Part shown: in pieces, positions 6,601 through 11,759 of the stretch
How positions within the stretch are numbered: the first letter of the stretch is position 1
Layout: each line of letters begins with the position of its first letter
Origin: Baffinella frigidus
Taxonomy: Eukaryota; Cryptophyceae; Cryptomonadales; Baffinellaceae
Length of the DNA: 14,581 nucleotides
Direction of reading: 5' to 3'
NCBI GenBank assembly: GCA_026770585.1
Contig: MU647393.1
Location: 84,550 to 99,130, forward strand
The notes under the pieces: generated by a model
Seen by the model: the letters and a program-made list of their open reading frames with translations, nothing else
Told to the model about the DNA's origin: nothing
The model's database searches: none
Position numbers and translations under genes: made by a program

Positions 6601-6757
6601 GGACATCTTCTGTATCGAGCCCGGTTCCGGAGAGAGATTGAGACGTCCCAATGATGATCTTGTTGTCGTGGCTCCCGCTTGCCCGCCCCGGTGCCCCGGA
6701 TAGGATCACGAGCAGCAACATCGCGCCAGCGCACCATACCTCAGCCCTTCTCCGCAT
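438..6757 (-). CDS. Multi-exon gene for a secreted or receptor-type periplasmic-binding-fold protein (possibly a pseudogene)
   Basis: Eight exons were joined by eye from splice-site context and protein continuity. They give about 246 codons: a signal peptide (residues 1-27), then a Peripla_BP_6/LivJ-like ligand-binding fold (family domains run about 340-370 residues, so the C-terminal third lies beyond the window or is lost). Landmarks in order: the first strand DNKIIIGTSQSLSG, helix GYRFWAEHTNLQGG, FLDDHDN (the usual YDD strand), ADVLFGG (the usual LLGPYSS), the CCS loop, ARTIALLWHTGSS (second-domain strand), ALGMTVV and VVVHF. Phases are 2, 0, 0, 2, 1, 1, 0 and all junctions agree. In this family such domains bind amino acids or other small ligands outside the cell; the ligand here cannot be told. 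Oddities are an in-frame TAA in exon 7, a GC donor after exon 6, and copied exon edges. Start: the ATG at 6757 is the first after an in-frame TAG. Confidence 0.75.
604..752 (-). CDS. Exon 7: second-lobe segment with an in-frame TAA
   Basis: 149 nt. The acceptor is CCCCTAAATCAG, itself at the edge of the TTTAGGG array. It reads GMTVVFETSYDFKK, then a region ending HFAATGGFTDT, and leaves at ACA|GTCCAT in phase 0. Codon 220 (667-669) is TAA, yet the frame stays meaningful past it and joins exon 8 in phase. This looks like a single nonsense change rather than the true end. Confidence 0.6.
760..1035 (+). repeat. TTTAGGG array grading into a TAGGG pentamer array (intron 6)
   Basis: 760-868 holds degenerate TTTAGGG and TTGAGGG units. 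869-1035 is a tidy five-base array of TAGGG with variants TAGGA, TAGAG and TATGG. The G-rich strand is plus. It fills almost all of the intron between exons 6 and 7. Confidence 0.9.
1050..1079 (-). CDS. Exon 6: 30-nt micro-exon, apparent GC donor
   Basis: The acceptor is CGCTGTCACAG. The 30 nt give CNHARATAL between split codons ACC and GGC and keep phase between exons 5 and 7, as in the family segment C..A...A..LGM. No GT lies at its end; the junction reads CTAG|GCCTCG, which would be a GC-AG intron with an AGGC repeat at both ends. The fit to protein and phase is good, but the exon is tiny. Confidence 0.5.
   Translation of the reverse strand, partial: PATTRERLR
1119..1223 (+). repeat. 20-bp GC-rich tandem repeat, five copies
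   Basis: The unit is CAGTCCCGAGGCGGGCCCAT. Five copies lie in tandem, the second lengthened to 24 bp and the later ones mutated (TCCTGAGG). Single related cores, GAGGCGGGCCC, lie at about 2439 and 7648, so the unit is dispersed. It lies in intron 5. Confidence 0.85.
1305..1362 (-). repeat. Short CCCTAAC/CCCCAAC telomere-like stretch
   Basis: A few degenerate heptamers (CCCTTGA, CCCTAAC, CCCCAAC, CCCATGA) with the G-rich strand on minus, opposite to the arrays before it. Confidence 0.7.
1384..1482. mobile_element. Degenerate ACTACAC-family foldback element
   Basis: Arms CTTTCTGGCAATGAAACTG and CAGTAATTTTCATCGAGTCC pair imperfectly. The centre ACTAGTAA and the flank GCATTCGTG match the better copies at 1527, 2587 and 2921. 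Old, diverged copy. Confidence 0.6.
1527..1662. mobile_element. ACTACAC-family foldback MITE, copy 2
   Basis: A 136-bp near-palindrome. The ends are ATCTCCA and TGGAGAT, the arms continue with AATTGCTTTTGGC and AACGAAATTTACTACAC, and the loop is short and AT-rich. No coding capacity. The copied exon 5 edge begins directly at its right end. Confidence 0.85.
1662..1709 (-). repeat. Partial copy of the exon 5 end with its donor
   Basis: Matches 1988-2036 over about 48 bases, including GGCTGGGAGGCTCACTGCT (donor GTGAGCC on minus) and the last bases of exon 5. It lies 327 bp downstream of the true exon end, with two foldback elements between. Confidence 0.8.
1713..1796. mobile_element. Half copy of the CCTACGGTAGG foldback family
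   Basis: Matches the right half of the complete element at 12587-12748: CCTACGGTAGGAGGTCCTAG, then CTACCCCCTTTTCAGG and CCGTTA. The left half is missing. The next element starts at its terminal TA. Confidence 0.8.
1795..1982. mobile_element. Foldback MITE starting TAGAGCCATTCCGG
   Basis: The arms TAGAGCCATTCCGG...ACTTGTCGCG and CGCGACAAGT...CCGGAATGGCTCTA pair over about 60 bases. The outermost bases are TA on each side, consistent with insertion at a TA (as Tc1/mariner-type MITEs do). Internal ORFs are not convincing. Confidence 0.8.
2013..2200 (-). CDS. Exon 5: hinge and second-lobe start
   Basis: 188 nt. The acceptor is TTTTCGTCAG. The reading YDAAAPHKMLNMACCSGPE, then GRPFLFGTP and GARTIALLWHTGSS, corresponds to the family block KxMxxxCCSxPE...GRPxxFGT...GARTVAL. 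This is the longest conserved block and the firmest evidence for the family. The donor is AGCA|GTGAGC in phase 1. A partial copy of the exon end plus donor lies at 1662-1709. Confidence 0.78.
2201..2470. other. Start-proximal part of intron 4 without a gene, with a (GAA)6 run
   Basis: Contains the exon 5 acceptor on minus at 2201-2210, two TTGACTTTT-like words, a GAA trinucleotide run at 2331-2349 and a single GAGGCGGGCCCATC core at about 2439. No supported gene. Confidence 0.6.
2471..2565 (-). repeat. R2 repeat copy 1 (exon-junction-derived)
   Basis: Matches the following copy at 2724: GCTAGCGCTGCCTC, GGGCTCGCGGAT and GCTCCAAAGTTGACGG. It lacks the part corresponding to the exon end. With copy 2 it brackets the foldback element at 2587-2723. 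Confidence 0.8.
2587..2723. mobile_element. ACTACAC-family foldback MITE, copy 3
   Basis: 137 bp with ends ATCTCCA and TGGAGAT and arms TTAATTAATTGCTTTTGGC and AACGAAATTTACTACAC. TCAACT stands just outside each end (2579-2584 and 2724-2729), a possible target duplication. It lies between two R2 copies. Confidence 0.87.
2724..2862 (-). repeat. R2 repeat copy 2
   Basis: On minus it reads GGTTGGCCGACTACTC, then CCCGTCAACTTTGGAGCGG, then GGCTCACCAAATCC. It matches the end of paralogue exon A plus the intron after it at 11981-12060. The coding part is broken here (TAA replaces CAA in the DYSQ motif). Confidence 0.8.
2921..3062. mobile_element. ACTACAC-family foldback MITE with TTATCCGGGG ends
   Basis: 142 bp. 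The inner arms CCTGGCAACGAAATTTACTA and partner match the family; the outer arms, CTTATCCGGGGGAACCT and a TTTTTCTTTCA stretch, are specific to this copy. The stem is about 58 bp with few mismatches. Confidence 0.87.
3092..3267. mobile_element. Foldback MITE with ATGCTAGAGGGGCCTATT arms
   Basis: Ends TCGAAAATGCTGGAGGGAC and its complement, GCCCCTCTAGCATTCTCG, pair, continuing through GTTGTAA. The inside holds GGATAGGGTATTCCAACCTC, which recurs in the element at 4424-4580. Confidence 0.78.
3279..3452. mobile_element. Foldback MITE with AGCCCTGGGAGGTGG arms
   Basis: The left arm AGCCCTGGGAGGTGGCTCAA with TTGTGG pairs with CCACAATTTGACCCACC and TCCCAGGGCT on the right. A perfect 26-bp palindrome lies in the middle (3337-3362). 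Confidence 0.82.
3337..3362. repeat. Perfect 26-bp palindrome
   Basis: ACAGCCAGGCGAA and its exact complement meet at an EcoRI-like GAATTC centre. Perfect symmetry with no spacer, inside the element at 3279-3452. Confidence 0.95.
3505..3676. repeat. (CT)n microsatellite, 172 bp
   Basis: An almost pure CT tract with TTT, CG and CC interruptions. It begins about ten bases after the exon 4 donor on minus, so it makes up the start of intron 4. Confidence 0.95.
3687..3730 (-). CDS. Exon 4: micro-exon with the LLGP-like loop
   Basis: 44 nt. It has a strong acceptor (TTTTTGTTTTTTTCGCAG) and a consensus donor AT|GTAAGC. It reads ADVLFGGSVKSLEP, equivalent to the family VDxLLGPYSS ligand-loop block, and the split ATG codon is completed by the first base of exon 5. 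Immediately after the donor the intron becomes a 170-base GA tract (plus-strand CT). Confidence 0.7.
3747..3798. repeat. 23-bp direct repeat beside the exon 4 acceptor
   Basis: AAGATTAAGGTCGCTAATTT followed by GCG occurs at 3747-3769 and again at 3776-3798 with a six-base gap. A looser copy of the exon 4 start (GCGCGTCCGCGTG against GCACGTCCGCCTG) follows at 3798-3810, so the acceptor edge may have been duplicated too. Confidence 0.8.
3865..3970. repeat. Imperfect inverted repeat with TCAACTTTTGG ends
   Basis: GTCAACTTTTGGAAGAAAGC and, on the other side, GCTTTCTGCGATTGAGTTGA form loose arms; AGAAAGC/GCTTTCT is an exact inner stem. In intron 3. Confidence 0.55.
4022..4171. repeat. Diverged direct repeat pair
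   Basis: GACTCGAATCCTGCCAG...TCCC at 4022-4054 and GGCTCAAACACTGCCAG...TCCC at 4139-4171 are related. Function unknown; the TCGAATCC word resembles a tRNA T-arm but no tRNA fold follows. Confidence 0.45.
4224..4378. mobile_element. Foldback element with CACAGCGG ends (family R3, complete copy)
   Basis: 155 bp. The left end CACAGCGGGCTACGAAGGG pairs with the right end CCCTTCGAAGTCCGCTGTG. The right two thirds (4272-4378) recur at 10401-10508 at roughly 90 percent identity, including CCGTAGG...CCTACGG and CTTAGGGGTTATTCAA. Confidence 0.8.
4395..4423 (-). repeat. 29-bp copy of the exon 3 end and donor
   Basis: TGGACCTCTCCAGACTCGA and the following bases match 4581-4609 at 27 of 29 positions. 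It holds the last 24 nt of exon 3 and GTCCA of intron 3. A 157-bp element lies exactly between copy and original. Confidence 0.85.
4424..4580. mobile_element. 157-bp insertion flanked by 29-bp direct repeats
   Basis: Shares GGATAGGGT...CCAACCTCGTG and GGCCCCTCTTGCATTCTCG with the foldback at 3092-3267, and holds one ACTACAC-family arm at 4499-4525 (GCAATGAAAGTTACTACAC). It is therefore a mosaic of two families, inserted at the exon 3 donor. Confidence 0.65.
4586..4654 (-). CDS. Exon 3: YDD-equivalent strand and helix
   Basis: 69 nt, 23 codons, phase 0 to phase 0. The acceptor is GTGAACAG, and the exon reads FLDDHDNATLQKL...ALVESGE. It fills the place of the family YDDxxD...A..L...L segment between exon 2 and exon 4. 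The donor GAG|GTCCAT is weak but is the only choice that keeps phase into exon 4. The last 24 nt plus the donor are copied at 4395-4423. Confidence 0.65.
4732..4870 (+). repeat. 20-bp direct repeat TCTCGGTGGGCACCGCTCTT
   Basis: Copies at 4732-4751 and 4851-4870 differ at one base. The open frames over this stretch on both strands are short and unconvincing. It lies in intron 2. Confidence 0.7.
4952..5004. repeat. G12 and C9 homopolymers
   Basis: A run of 12 G at 4952-4963 and a run of 9 C at 4996-5004, close enough to pair as an inverted repeat. Confidence 0.9.
5012..5136. mobile_element. Foldback element with CCCTCCGAGGCGGACC arms
   Basis: CGAGGCGGACCAAATCGA pairs with TCGATTTGGTCCGCCTCG, and GCTATTTCCTCGGG with CCCGAGGAAATGGC. 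The palindrome covers 125 bp with a small centre near TTCGAAAATGAA. This explains the look-alike reading frames on both strands here. Confidence 0.85.
5190..5370. mobile_element. Foldback MITE with AGTGTCGCAACC ends
   Basis: Arms of about 65 bases: GCAACC, ATTAGTTTGGTAAAG, ACTCGTGCTGGTACAAATTA and AAAC, each answered on the right by its complement. AT-rich, no coding capacity. Confidence 0.85.
5416..5759. repeat. Three copies of AGCTCTGCCTGAGTT, two forming a foldback
   Basis: Plus-strand copies at 5418-5433 and 5639-5656, and a minus-strand copy at 5740-5759. The last two, extended by CTCGTCCTG/CAGGACGAG, form an inverted pair about 120 bp long. Confidence 0.7.
5788..5808 (+). repeat. G21 homopolymer
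   Basis: 21 consecutive G. Another G-rich run (G5CG11) lies at 5949-5966, beside the exon 2 donor. Confidence 0.95.
5849..5866 (-). repeat. Copy of the exon 2 donor edge
   Basis: GGGGTGCGCGTGTACCT matches GGGGCGCGCGTGTACCT at 5962-5979, which spans the exon 2 donor. G-rich DNA precedes both. Confidence 0.6.
5978..6056 (-). CDS. Exon 2: ligand-binding domain, first helix and second strand
   Basis: 79 nt. The acceptor is a pyrimidine tract ending CTGCAG, then one base completing the exon 1 Gly codon, then 26 codons including YRFWAEHTNLQGGI and NGTRYLVEIK. This matches the usual family block of helix, GGI, G(R)xY and VEL/VEI. The donor is AAG|GTACAC in phase 0. Partial copies of both edges lie nearby: the start at 6122-6158 and the end at 5849-5866. 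Confidence 0.72.
6086..6158 (-). CDS. Exon 2-like alternative or decayed exon in intron 1
   Basis: The first 37 nt (6122-6158) match exon 2 at 32 positions, including a GGCAG acceptor, and read CRLWAEHTTFQG. After that the sequence diverges from exon 2 but stays open to TGG|GTGAGT at 6085. Its start phase and end phase equal those of exon 2. The gap to exon 2 is 29 nt, too short for an intron, so both could not be used together. It lacks the GGI and VEI motifs, so it is more likely a broken copy than a working exon. Confidence 0.45.
6494..6540 (+). repeat. 47-bp repeat, copy 1
   Basis: Matches 8114-8160 at about 37 of 47 positions (shared cores GCAGAAC, AGTTCC and TCCGC). It lies in intron 1. 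Confidence 0.65.
6594..6757 (-). CDS. Exon 1: signal peptide and first strand of ligand-binding domain
   Basis: Starts at an ATG preceded in frame by TAG. Residues 1-4 are basic (MRRR), residues about 7-22 are hydrophobic (core GAMLLLVILSG), and APGRASG looks like a cleavage region, so export through the secretory pathway is likely. The mature part starts with DNKIIIGTSQSLSGTG, which matches the first beta strand and ligand loop of LIV-binding-type proteins. It ends CTCGG|GTGAGT, a strong donor in phase 2; without splicing the frame hits TGA at once. Confidence 0.75.
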
Positions 6758-7206
6758 CGTGCCGGAAACCTGCCGCAAGCAGGTCAGCTACCGGTGCCCA
6801 ATGCGCCGTTAGCACCGGAGCTTGAAAGGACGTTGTGGACACACACTCACGAAAGCTAGCCGCAAGCTCGCCCAGGGCTTGTGTGCGGCGCCCGGGATTG
6901 CAGAATTATGTGTGTGTTATACCCCATTCTCAGCGGCGTACAGGAAAACTGCCGCTCCTGGAAACCCCAAGCCGGTCCGAGGACCTCTAGACTACCAGGG
7001 CCCAATGCGCCGGCATGCCGGTAGCGACAGCAGAGGAGCACTGGAGCAGCGAACAGGAGCGCCGTGGGAAAGAGATTGCGGGGCACCTTTCGCCGGAGAA
7101 TCTGGACACCTTCCTCTTTTTCCACCTCCTTCCACCTCCTGTCTACCTCCGTCTGCCTCCTTAATATCCTTTCTTGGTCCAAACTGGTACCAATGTGATC
7201 CCATCG
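6758..7206. other. Region upstream of the receptor gene
   Basis: On minus this precedes the ATG, so 5' untranslated and promoter DNA are expected. A TATAA-like word stands on minus at about 6911-6916. The word GCCCAATGCGCCG occurs twice (about 6794 and 7000). 7106-7160 is a CCACCTCCT-rich stretch. Open frames of about 100-140 codons exist on both strands, but none is recognisable. Confidence 0.35.
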
Positions 7207-7258
7207 AGAAAATGAACGGCCGCATCAAAAAGAAAGATGCGTCCATCTAAATTCTTAA
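7207..7258 (+). repeat. 52-bp dispersed repeat, copy 1
   Basis: Begins GAAAATGAACG and ends ATGCGTCCATCTAAATTC plus TTAA; the same layout recurs 548 bp on at 7755-7806. A further nearby stretch (about 7445-7460) shares AATGTGATCCCAT with the DNA just before copy 1. Confidence 0.75.
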
Positions 7259-7355
7259 AAAATATTTTGACCAGATGTTGATAGTCAAAAACTCATAGGG
7301 TCAACCCCGGATAAAGGATATCAGGTCGCCGTGTTCTGAGTGGGATGGCAATTTT

Positions 7356-7394
7356 TGTAAGGTTATCGACGCAACACAAGACGTCAACCTTACA
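7356..7394. repeat. Hairpin TGTAAGGTT...AACCTTACA
   Basis: Nine outer bases pair exactly and CGACG/CGTC continue the stem around a 12-base centre. Confidence 0.55.
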
Positions 7395-7509
7395 CCTTCC
7401 TTTCAATATGCAATCTTGTTCATTCTTGTTCCCAAAGTGTTCCTAATGTGATCCCATAATGGATCCCATTTGGAGGGGGGTGAAGCGTCCGTTTTACACA
7501 GGACCATGT

Positions 7510-7613
7510 TTATCCCCGCCTACAACAATTGCTAATCCTATGGCAAAGTTACAGGTCTCGTCCGGATAAGAACTTTTCCCATAGGAACCTGAATGGTTGG
7601 AGGCGGGGAACAC
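7510..7613. mobile_element. Small foldback element with TCCCCGCCT ends
   Basis: TCCCCGCCTACAACAATT and CCTATGG...AAAGTT on the left are answered by AACTTTTCCCATAGG and AATGGTTGGAGGCGGGGA on the right. About 104 bp. Confidence 0.7.
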
Positions 7614-7754
7614 ACACTTATTTAGCTCGCAGTGACTTAAATCGGTACCGAGGCGGGCCCGTCCAGGGGCAAAAATTATTATTTTCTGGCAAAAGTCAAT
7701 TATTCTGATAGGAAAATGTCAACTTTTGGTTCGCTTCAGCACCCTCCCCATTTG

Positions 7755-7806
7755 GAAAATGAACGTTCACAAACCAGAGTGAAAATGCGTCCATCTAAAT
7801 TCTTAA
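7755..7806 (+). repeat. 52-bp dispersed repeat, copy 2
   Basis: Second copy of the unit at 7207-7258; the final 22 bases are identical. Confidence 0.75.
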
Positions 7807-7809
7807 TTT

Positions 7810-8362
7810 TAGTTGTTCGCTATCTCCGTAAAATCTAACCTTCGTTTTTGTCAAAATTGGAACAGAGTCACGTCGTGTGCCTTTTGGCCCTCAAGACGGA
7901 ATTTTAAAAATCTGTACCACGATGAGCTATTTAAACACTTTTGGTGAACGACGTGTATGAAAATCCCACTTGTGCCCTGGCGCGGCTGAAAGATCCAGCA
8001 CATTGGGTCCAAAGGACGGAGGGCTACTGTGTGGAGGGCACGTCCTGGTCTGAGACGATTCGTTTCGGGTGCGATCCTCTCCACCGGGGGGGCTTGATGT
8101 GATCTGAAAGGAAGCACAGCTTTTCTGCAGAACAAGTTCCAGTTTCCGCGTGTGGTGGGACCTAAAGGTGGCAGCTGGTGTGGCGTCCGAATAGAGCAGG
8201 CAGAACGAGAGAGGTTCCCCTCCTTCGATTCCAAGCTTAACCTTAATCCGTGCCGAGTTAGCCTCGGCTAAAAAAGGTCTCTCTCGATAACTGAAGTTAG
8301 CCCCAGCTGCCCGCAGCACTGAACCCCATGCCTATCATCTCGGTGGTGCTTTGGTGGTGCCT
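7810..8362. other. No supported gene; holds 47-bp repeat copy 2 (8114-8160)
   Basis: Overlapping minus-strand open frames of 127 and 130 codons cross this stretch. Neither shows a known domain or clear splice sites. 8114-8160 is related to 6494-6540. Confidence 0.4.
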
Positions 8363-9919
8363 CTAAACCCTAAACTCACAACTTTTAACCCTAAAACCTG
8401 AAACCCTAAACCCCAAACCATAAACCTTAGACACCAAACACTTATCCCTATACCCTACCCTCTAAATCCTAAACCTGCACCACAACCCGTAACCCGTAGC
8501 CCGTAACCCGCAACCCGTAGGGAAACCATAAATTCTGAACACTAAACCCTGAACCCTAAACCATAAACCATAAACAAAAAAACCTAAACCCTAAACCCTA
8601 AACCCTAAACCCTAAACCCTAAACCCTAAACCCTGAACCCTCAACCCACAACCCTCAACCCTCAACCCTCAACCATAAATTCTAAACCCTAAACTGTAAA
8701 CTAAACTGTAAACTCTAAACCCTGAACCTTAAACCCTAAACCCTAAACCACAAAACCTAAACCCTAAACCCTAAACCCTGAACCCTAAACTCTGAACCCT
8801 AAACCCTAAACCCTAAACCACTTATTCTAAACCCTAAACTCTAAAACCTACACCCTAAACCCTAAACCCTAAACTTTAAAACCTGAACCCCAAAACCTAA
8901 ACCCTAAACCCTAAGCCCTGAACCCTAAATCCTAAACCCTAAATCCTCAACTATAAACCCTAAACCCTAAACCCTAAACTCTGAACCCTAAACCCTAAAC
9001 CCTGAACCCTGAACCCCAAACCCTAAACTCCAATTCCTAAATCTTGAACCCTAAACCAAAACAACCCTCAACCTGTAGCCCTAAACCCTCAAATCTCAAA
9101 TCTCAACCCCTAAACCCTAAACCCTAAATCCTACACCCTACACCCTACACCCAAAACCCTGAACTCAAAAATCAAAACCCTCAAACCTAAGCCGTAAACC
9201 GTGGACCCAAAACCATGGATCCTAAACAATCAACCCTAAACCCTAGACCCTAAACCCCTACCCCCCGCAAATTAAACAATCAACCGTTAACCCTAAACAC
9301 TGAACCCTGAACTCTAAAATCTTTACCCTCTAATCTCGAAAAGCTATAGCGCAGGGACTTCTTTTACACGTCGTTGGAGTTCTAAACCCTCAACCCTCAA
9401 CCCTAAACTCGAAACCCTAAACCCTAAACCCTACACCCTAAACTCTCTAATCTAAACCCTAAACCCTGAACCCTAAACCCTAAATCCTAAACCCTGAACC
9501 CTGAACCCTAAACCCTAAACCCTAAATCCTAAACCCTAGACCCTAAAACCTGAACCCCAAAACCCTAAACCCAAAACCCTACACCTGAAAACTTAAATCC
9601 TAAACCCTAAACCCTAAACCCTGAAAACCAAACTCTTAATCCTGAACCTCAACCCCTCAACCCCAAACCCTCAACCTTAAACGCTCGACCCAAAACTCTA
9701 AACCTTAAAACCTACAAACTAAACCCCAAGCCCCAAACCCTAAACCCTAAACCTTGAACATAAACCCCAAACTCTGAACCCTATACCCTAAACCTTAAAC
9801 CCTCAACTCTGAACCCTATACCCTAAACCCTAAACCCCAAAACCTTCACCCTAAACCCTCAACCCTCAACCAGAACCATGAACCCTAAACCCTAAACCCC
9901 AACCCCAAAACCCCAAAAC

Positions 9920-9965
<46 letters not shown>

Positions 9966-10205
9966 ACCCTAAACCCTAAACCCCAAACCCTCACCCCTCA
10001 ACCCTAAACCCTCAACCCTCAACCCTAAACCCTAAACCCTAAACCCTGAACCCTCATCCCTAAACCACAAACCCAAACCCGAAACCCTGAACCATAAACC
10101 CAAACCCGAAACCCTGAACCATAAAACCCAAAACTGTAAACCCTCTATCTGCAGCAGCGTAAACCTCTAACCTAAACCTGAACCCGAAACCCTGAACCCT
10201 AACCT
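8363..10205 (-). repeat. Interstitial telomere-like array, CCCTAAA on plus
   Basis: About 1.84 kb of degenerate heptamers: CCCTAAA most often, with CCCTGAA, CCCTCAA, CCCCAAA, CCCTACA and slipped units. 8583-8632 holds about seven perfect CCCTAAA units. Breaks of non-repeat DNA occur at about 9335-9380 and 10138-10175. The G-rich TTTAGGG strand is minus. The degeneracy and unique DNA on both sides show an internal array, not a chromosome end. Confidence 0.93.
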
Positions 10206-10206
10206 C

Positions 10207-10227
10207 AAAACTGGACCATCCAGTTTT
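10207..10227. repeat. Hairpin AAAACTGG...CCAGTTTT at the array edge
   Basis: A perfect 8-bp stem with a 5-base loop, exactly where the telomere-like array stops. Confidence 0.6.
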
Positions 10228-10400
10228 GGGAGGCAGTTGTGCAGGGAGCTCCTCGACATTGCGACAAGGCCTGGACCCCCCTCGGCTCGTCCTAGGTGGC
10301 AAAGTACTAACCATTTGATAGTCAATTCATAAAAAAATGATGGTCAAACGGGATCGGGCGATCTCTCCCAGCGGGGAGGCCTCCCACGATTCGTGAGTCC

Positions 10401-10508
10401 GTTACCTTATCCGTAGGAAACCCCCTATGTCCCTACGGATTTCCTAACGTAGGGACCTAGGTCTTGTCGCTTAGGGGTTATTCAAAATCCTTTCGAAGTC
10501 CGCTGTGT
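10401..10508 (+). mobile_element. Family R3, partial copy
   Basis: Matches 4272-4378 over its whole length in the same orientation (shared GTTACCTTATCCGTAGGAA, CCTAGGTCTT, CTTAGGGGTTATTCAA and TCCGCTGTG). The left terminal repeat present at 4224 is missing. Confidence 0.8.
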
Positions 10509-10886
10509 GGCCCGTGCCATTACCAGACTATGGCGTTGGGTCCAGGCGAGCCAATCGGCGCCTTCACATTGGACGCTCTGGGCCACAACTTTTCAACCCC
10601 TGGGCGGAATTCACTTTTCTCGACGGTTCTGCCTCACGACGCCCACCTCAAATCCAGTGGAAGAACCAAGGGACCTCACTAATCGATGTTTGCTCTCTCC
10701 TCATTTCTGCGCCGGGCGAGCTCAACTGGAAAGGCCCGCAAACATATCCCGTACCCCAAAAGATTCAGTCAACTTTCCACGAACGAGAGATCTTGAGAAC
10801 ATTCTCGAAATAGAGTCAGTGATCTTTTCCCACGTGCTCTGTGTTCACGTGATCTGTGTTCGGAAACGTGATGCAGAGGGGGAAAC
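10509..10886. other. Uncharacterised stretch between R3 and a candidate exon
   Basis: Plus-strand frames of 102 and 131 codons overlap at 10505-10902. Neither shows a recognisable domain or a start supported by context. I cannot support a gene. Confidence 0.3.
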
Positions 10887-10892
10887 ACTTAC

Positions 10893-10935
10893 GAGCTCGT
10901 AGTAAATATCAACTCGAAACTTGAGTCGAAAGCTT
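10893..10935 (-). CDS. Candidate isolated exon
   Basis: 43 nt between a GGGTCTCAG acceptor and a consensus GTAAGT donor. It reads SFRLKFRVDIYYEL, starting one base into a codon and ending in phase 0, the same phase pair as exon 2 of the receptor gene. KFRVDIYYEL faintly recalls that exon's RYLVEIK strand. Supported only by splice-site quality. Confidence 0.25.
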
Positions 10936-10966
10936 CTGAGACCCTTCTCTCGAGCAGTGTGTCCCT

Positions 10967-11085
10967 GAGATAAGGTCGTGACTCTGGAGATTAGGTCGTG
11001 ACAGTATCCCACTCCAGGCCCTTGGGTAGGGTACACGTGTATTCCTTGCTCGTTCTTGGAGCCGTTTGCTCGTTCTTGGAGCCGT
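10967..11085 (+). repeat. Two 20-bp tandem duplications
   Basis: GAGATAAGGTCGTGAC and GAGATTAGGTCGTGAC repeat with a 20-bp period at 10967-11002. TTGCTCGTTCTTGGAGCCGT is exactly doubled at 11046-11085. Confidence 0.85.
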
Positions 11086-11387
11086 TTTACTGGTAAAAGG
11101 TGACTTTTGGGAACCATGTCCCCTAAAAAATGACTTTTGTCAAATACCCCCCTCCAGCCCGAGCCATTTATTATTGCTGACCGTCAGCAAGGAGAAACCA
11201 TGCATGTTTCGCCGTCATCAAAAGACATGAAAAGCGCCAAGCTTGCAGTGATCCACAGGCAGTGTAGTGGACTAGACCGCCTCACTGACGGCGACGCCGT
11301 GCCAGATGGCGAAGCCGTGGCTGAGCGAGGAGGTGGGCCCAACGGCACGGTCGCCCGTACCTGGACGTTGTTTTGAGTGCATGACAG

Positions 11388-11435
11388 CAAAGTCAGCGTT
11401 AGATCGCGAGGATGATTTGCGCAATGCTGACTTTG
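11388..11435. repeat. Hairpin CAAAGTCAGCGTT...AATGCTGACTTTG
   Basis: A 13-bp stem with one mismatch and a 22-base loop. Confidence 0.6.
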
Positions 11436-11554
11436 AGGTGCTGGGCAGGATGTGCGGCAGCAGAGACACGACGCGCTGTTTCGCAACCTCAACCTCATCG
11501 CTCCCCGGCAGCGCCCGCCATCGAGTGCCTTCGTGGCCTCATCACCTCGCTCTA

Positions 11555-11662
11555 CCCCTCGAGCATCATCAACCCCTCGAGCATCAACCCCCCGAGCAAC
11601 CCCTCGAACATCAACCCCTCGAGCATCAACCCCTCGGAAATCAACCCCTCGGGCACGCCCCG
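11555..11662 (+). repeat. 15-bp tandem repeat, about seven copies
   Basis: The unit is CCCTCGAGCATCAAC, with variants (AACATC, GAAATC and one shortened unit). Because 15 is a multiple of three, all frames stay open, giving long artefactual ORFs rich in TPRAS on plus or GVDAR on minus. On minus it lies downstream of the paralogue exon B donor, so it is probably intronic. Confidence 0.85.
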
Positions 11663-11706
11663 CAGCCATCGCCACCCGCGCACTCGCGCCGCCACCAACT
11701 TCCCTC

Positions 11707-11754
11707 AGCTCCCCGCTTGCGAAGAACGTCGGCTCCCCGCTTGCGAAAAACGTC
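11707..11754 (+). repeat. 24-bp tandem duplication beside the exon B donor
   Basis: GCTCCCCGCTTGCGAAGAAC and GCTCCCCGCTTGCGAAAAAC, each followed by GTC, lie in tandem immediately intronic to the donor at 11759. Confidence 0.8.
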
Positions 11755-11759
11755 CTCAC

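Noticed and set aside
7851-8319. Minus-strand ORFs of 127-130 codons
   Set aside because: No domain, overlapping frames, and part is shared with a 47-bp repeat; not supportable as a gene.
10060-10314. Minus-strand ORF ending in GFGF repeats
   Set aside because: Its C-terminal half is a translation of the telomere-like array.
11184-11759. Minus-strand continuation of exon B as one 264-codon protein
   Set aside because: A GTGAGG donor ends exon B; beyond it the frame consists of tandem repeats (GVDARGVD) and a hairpin, so I treat it as intron.
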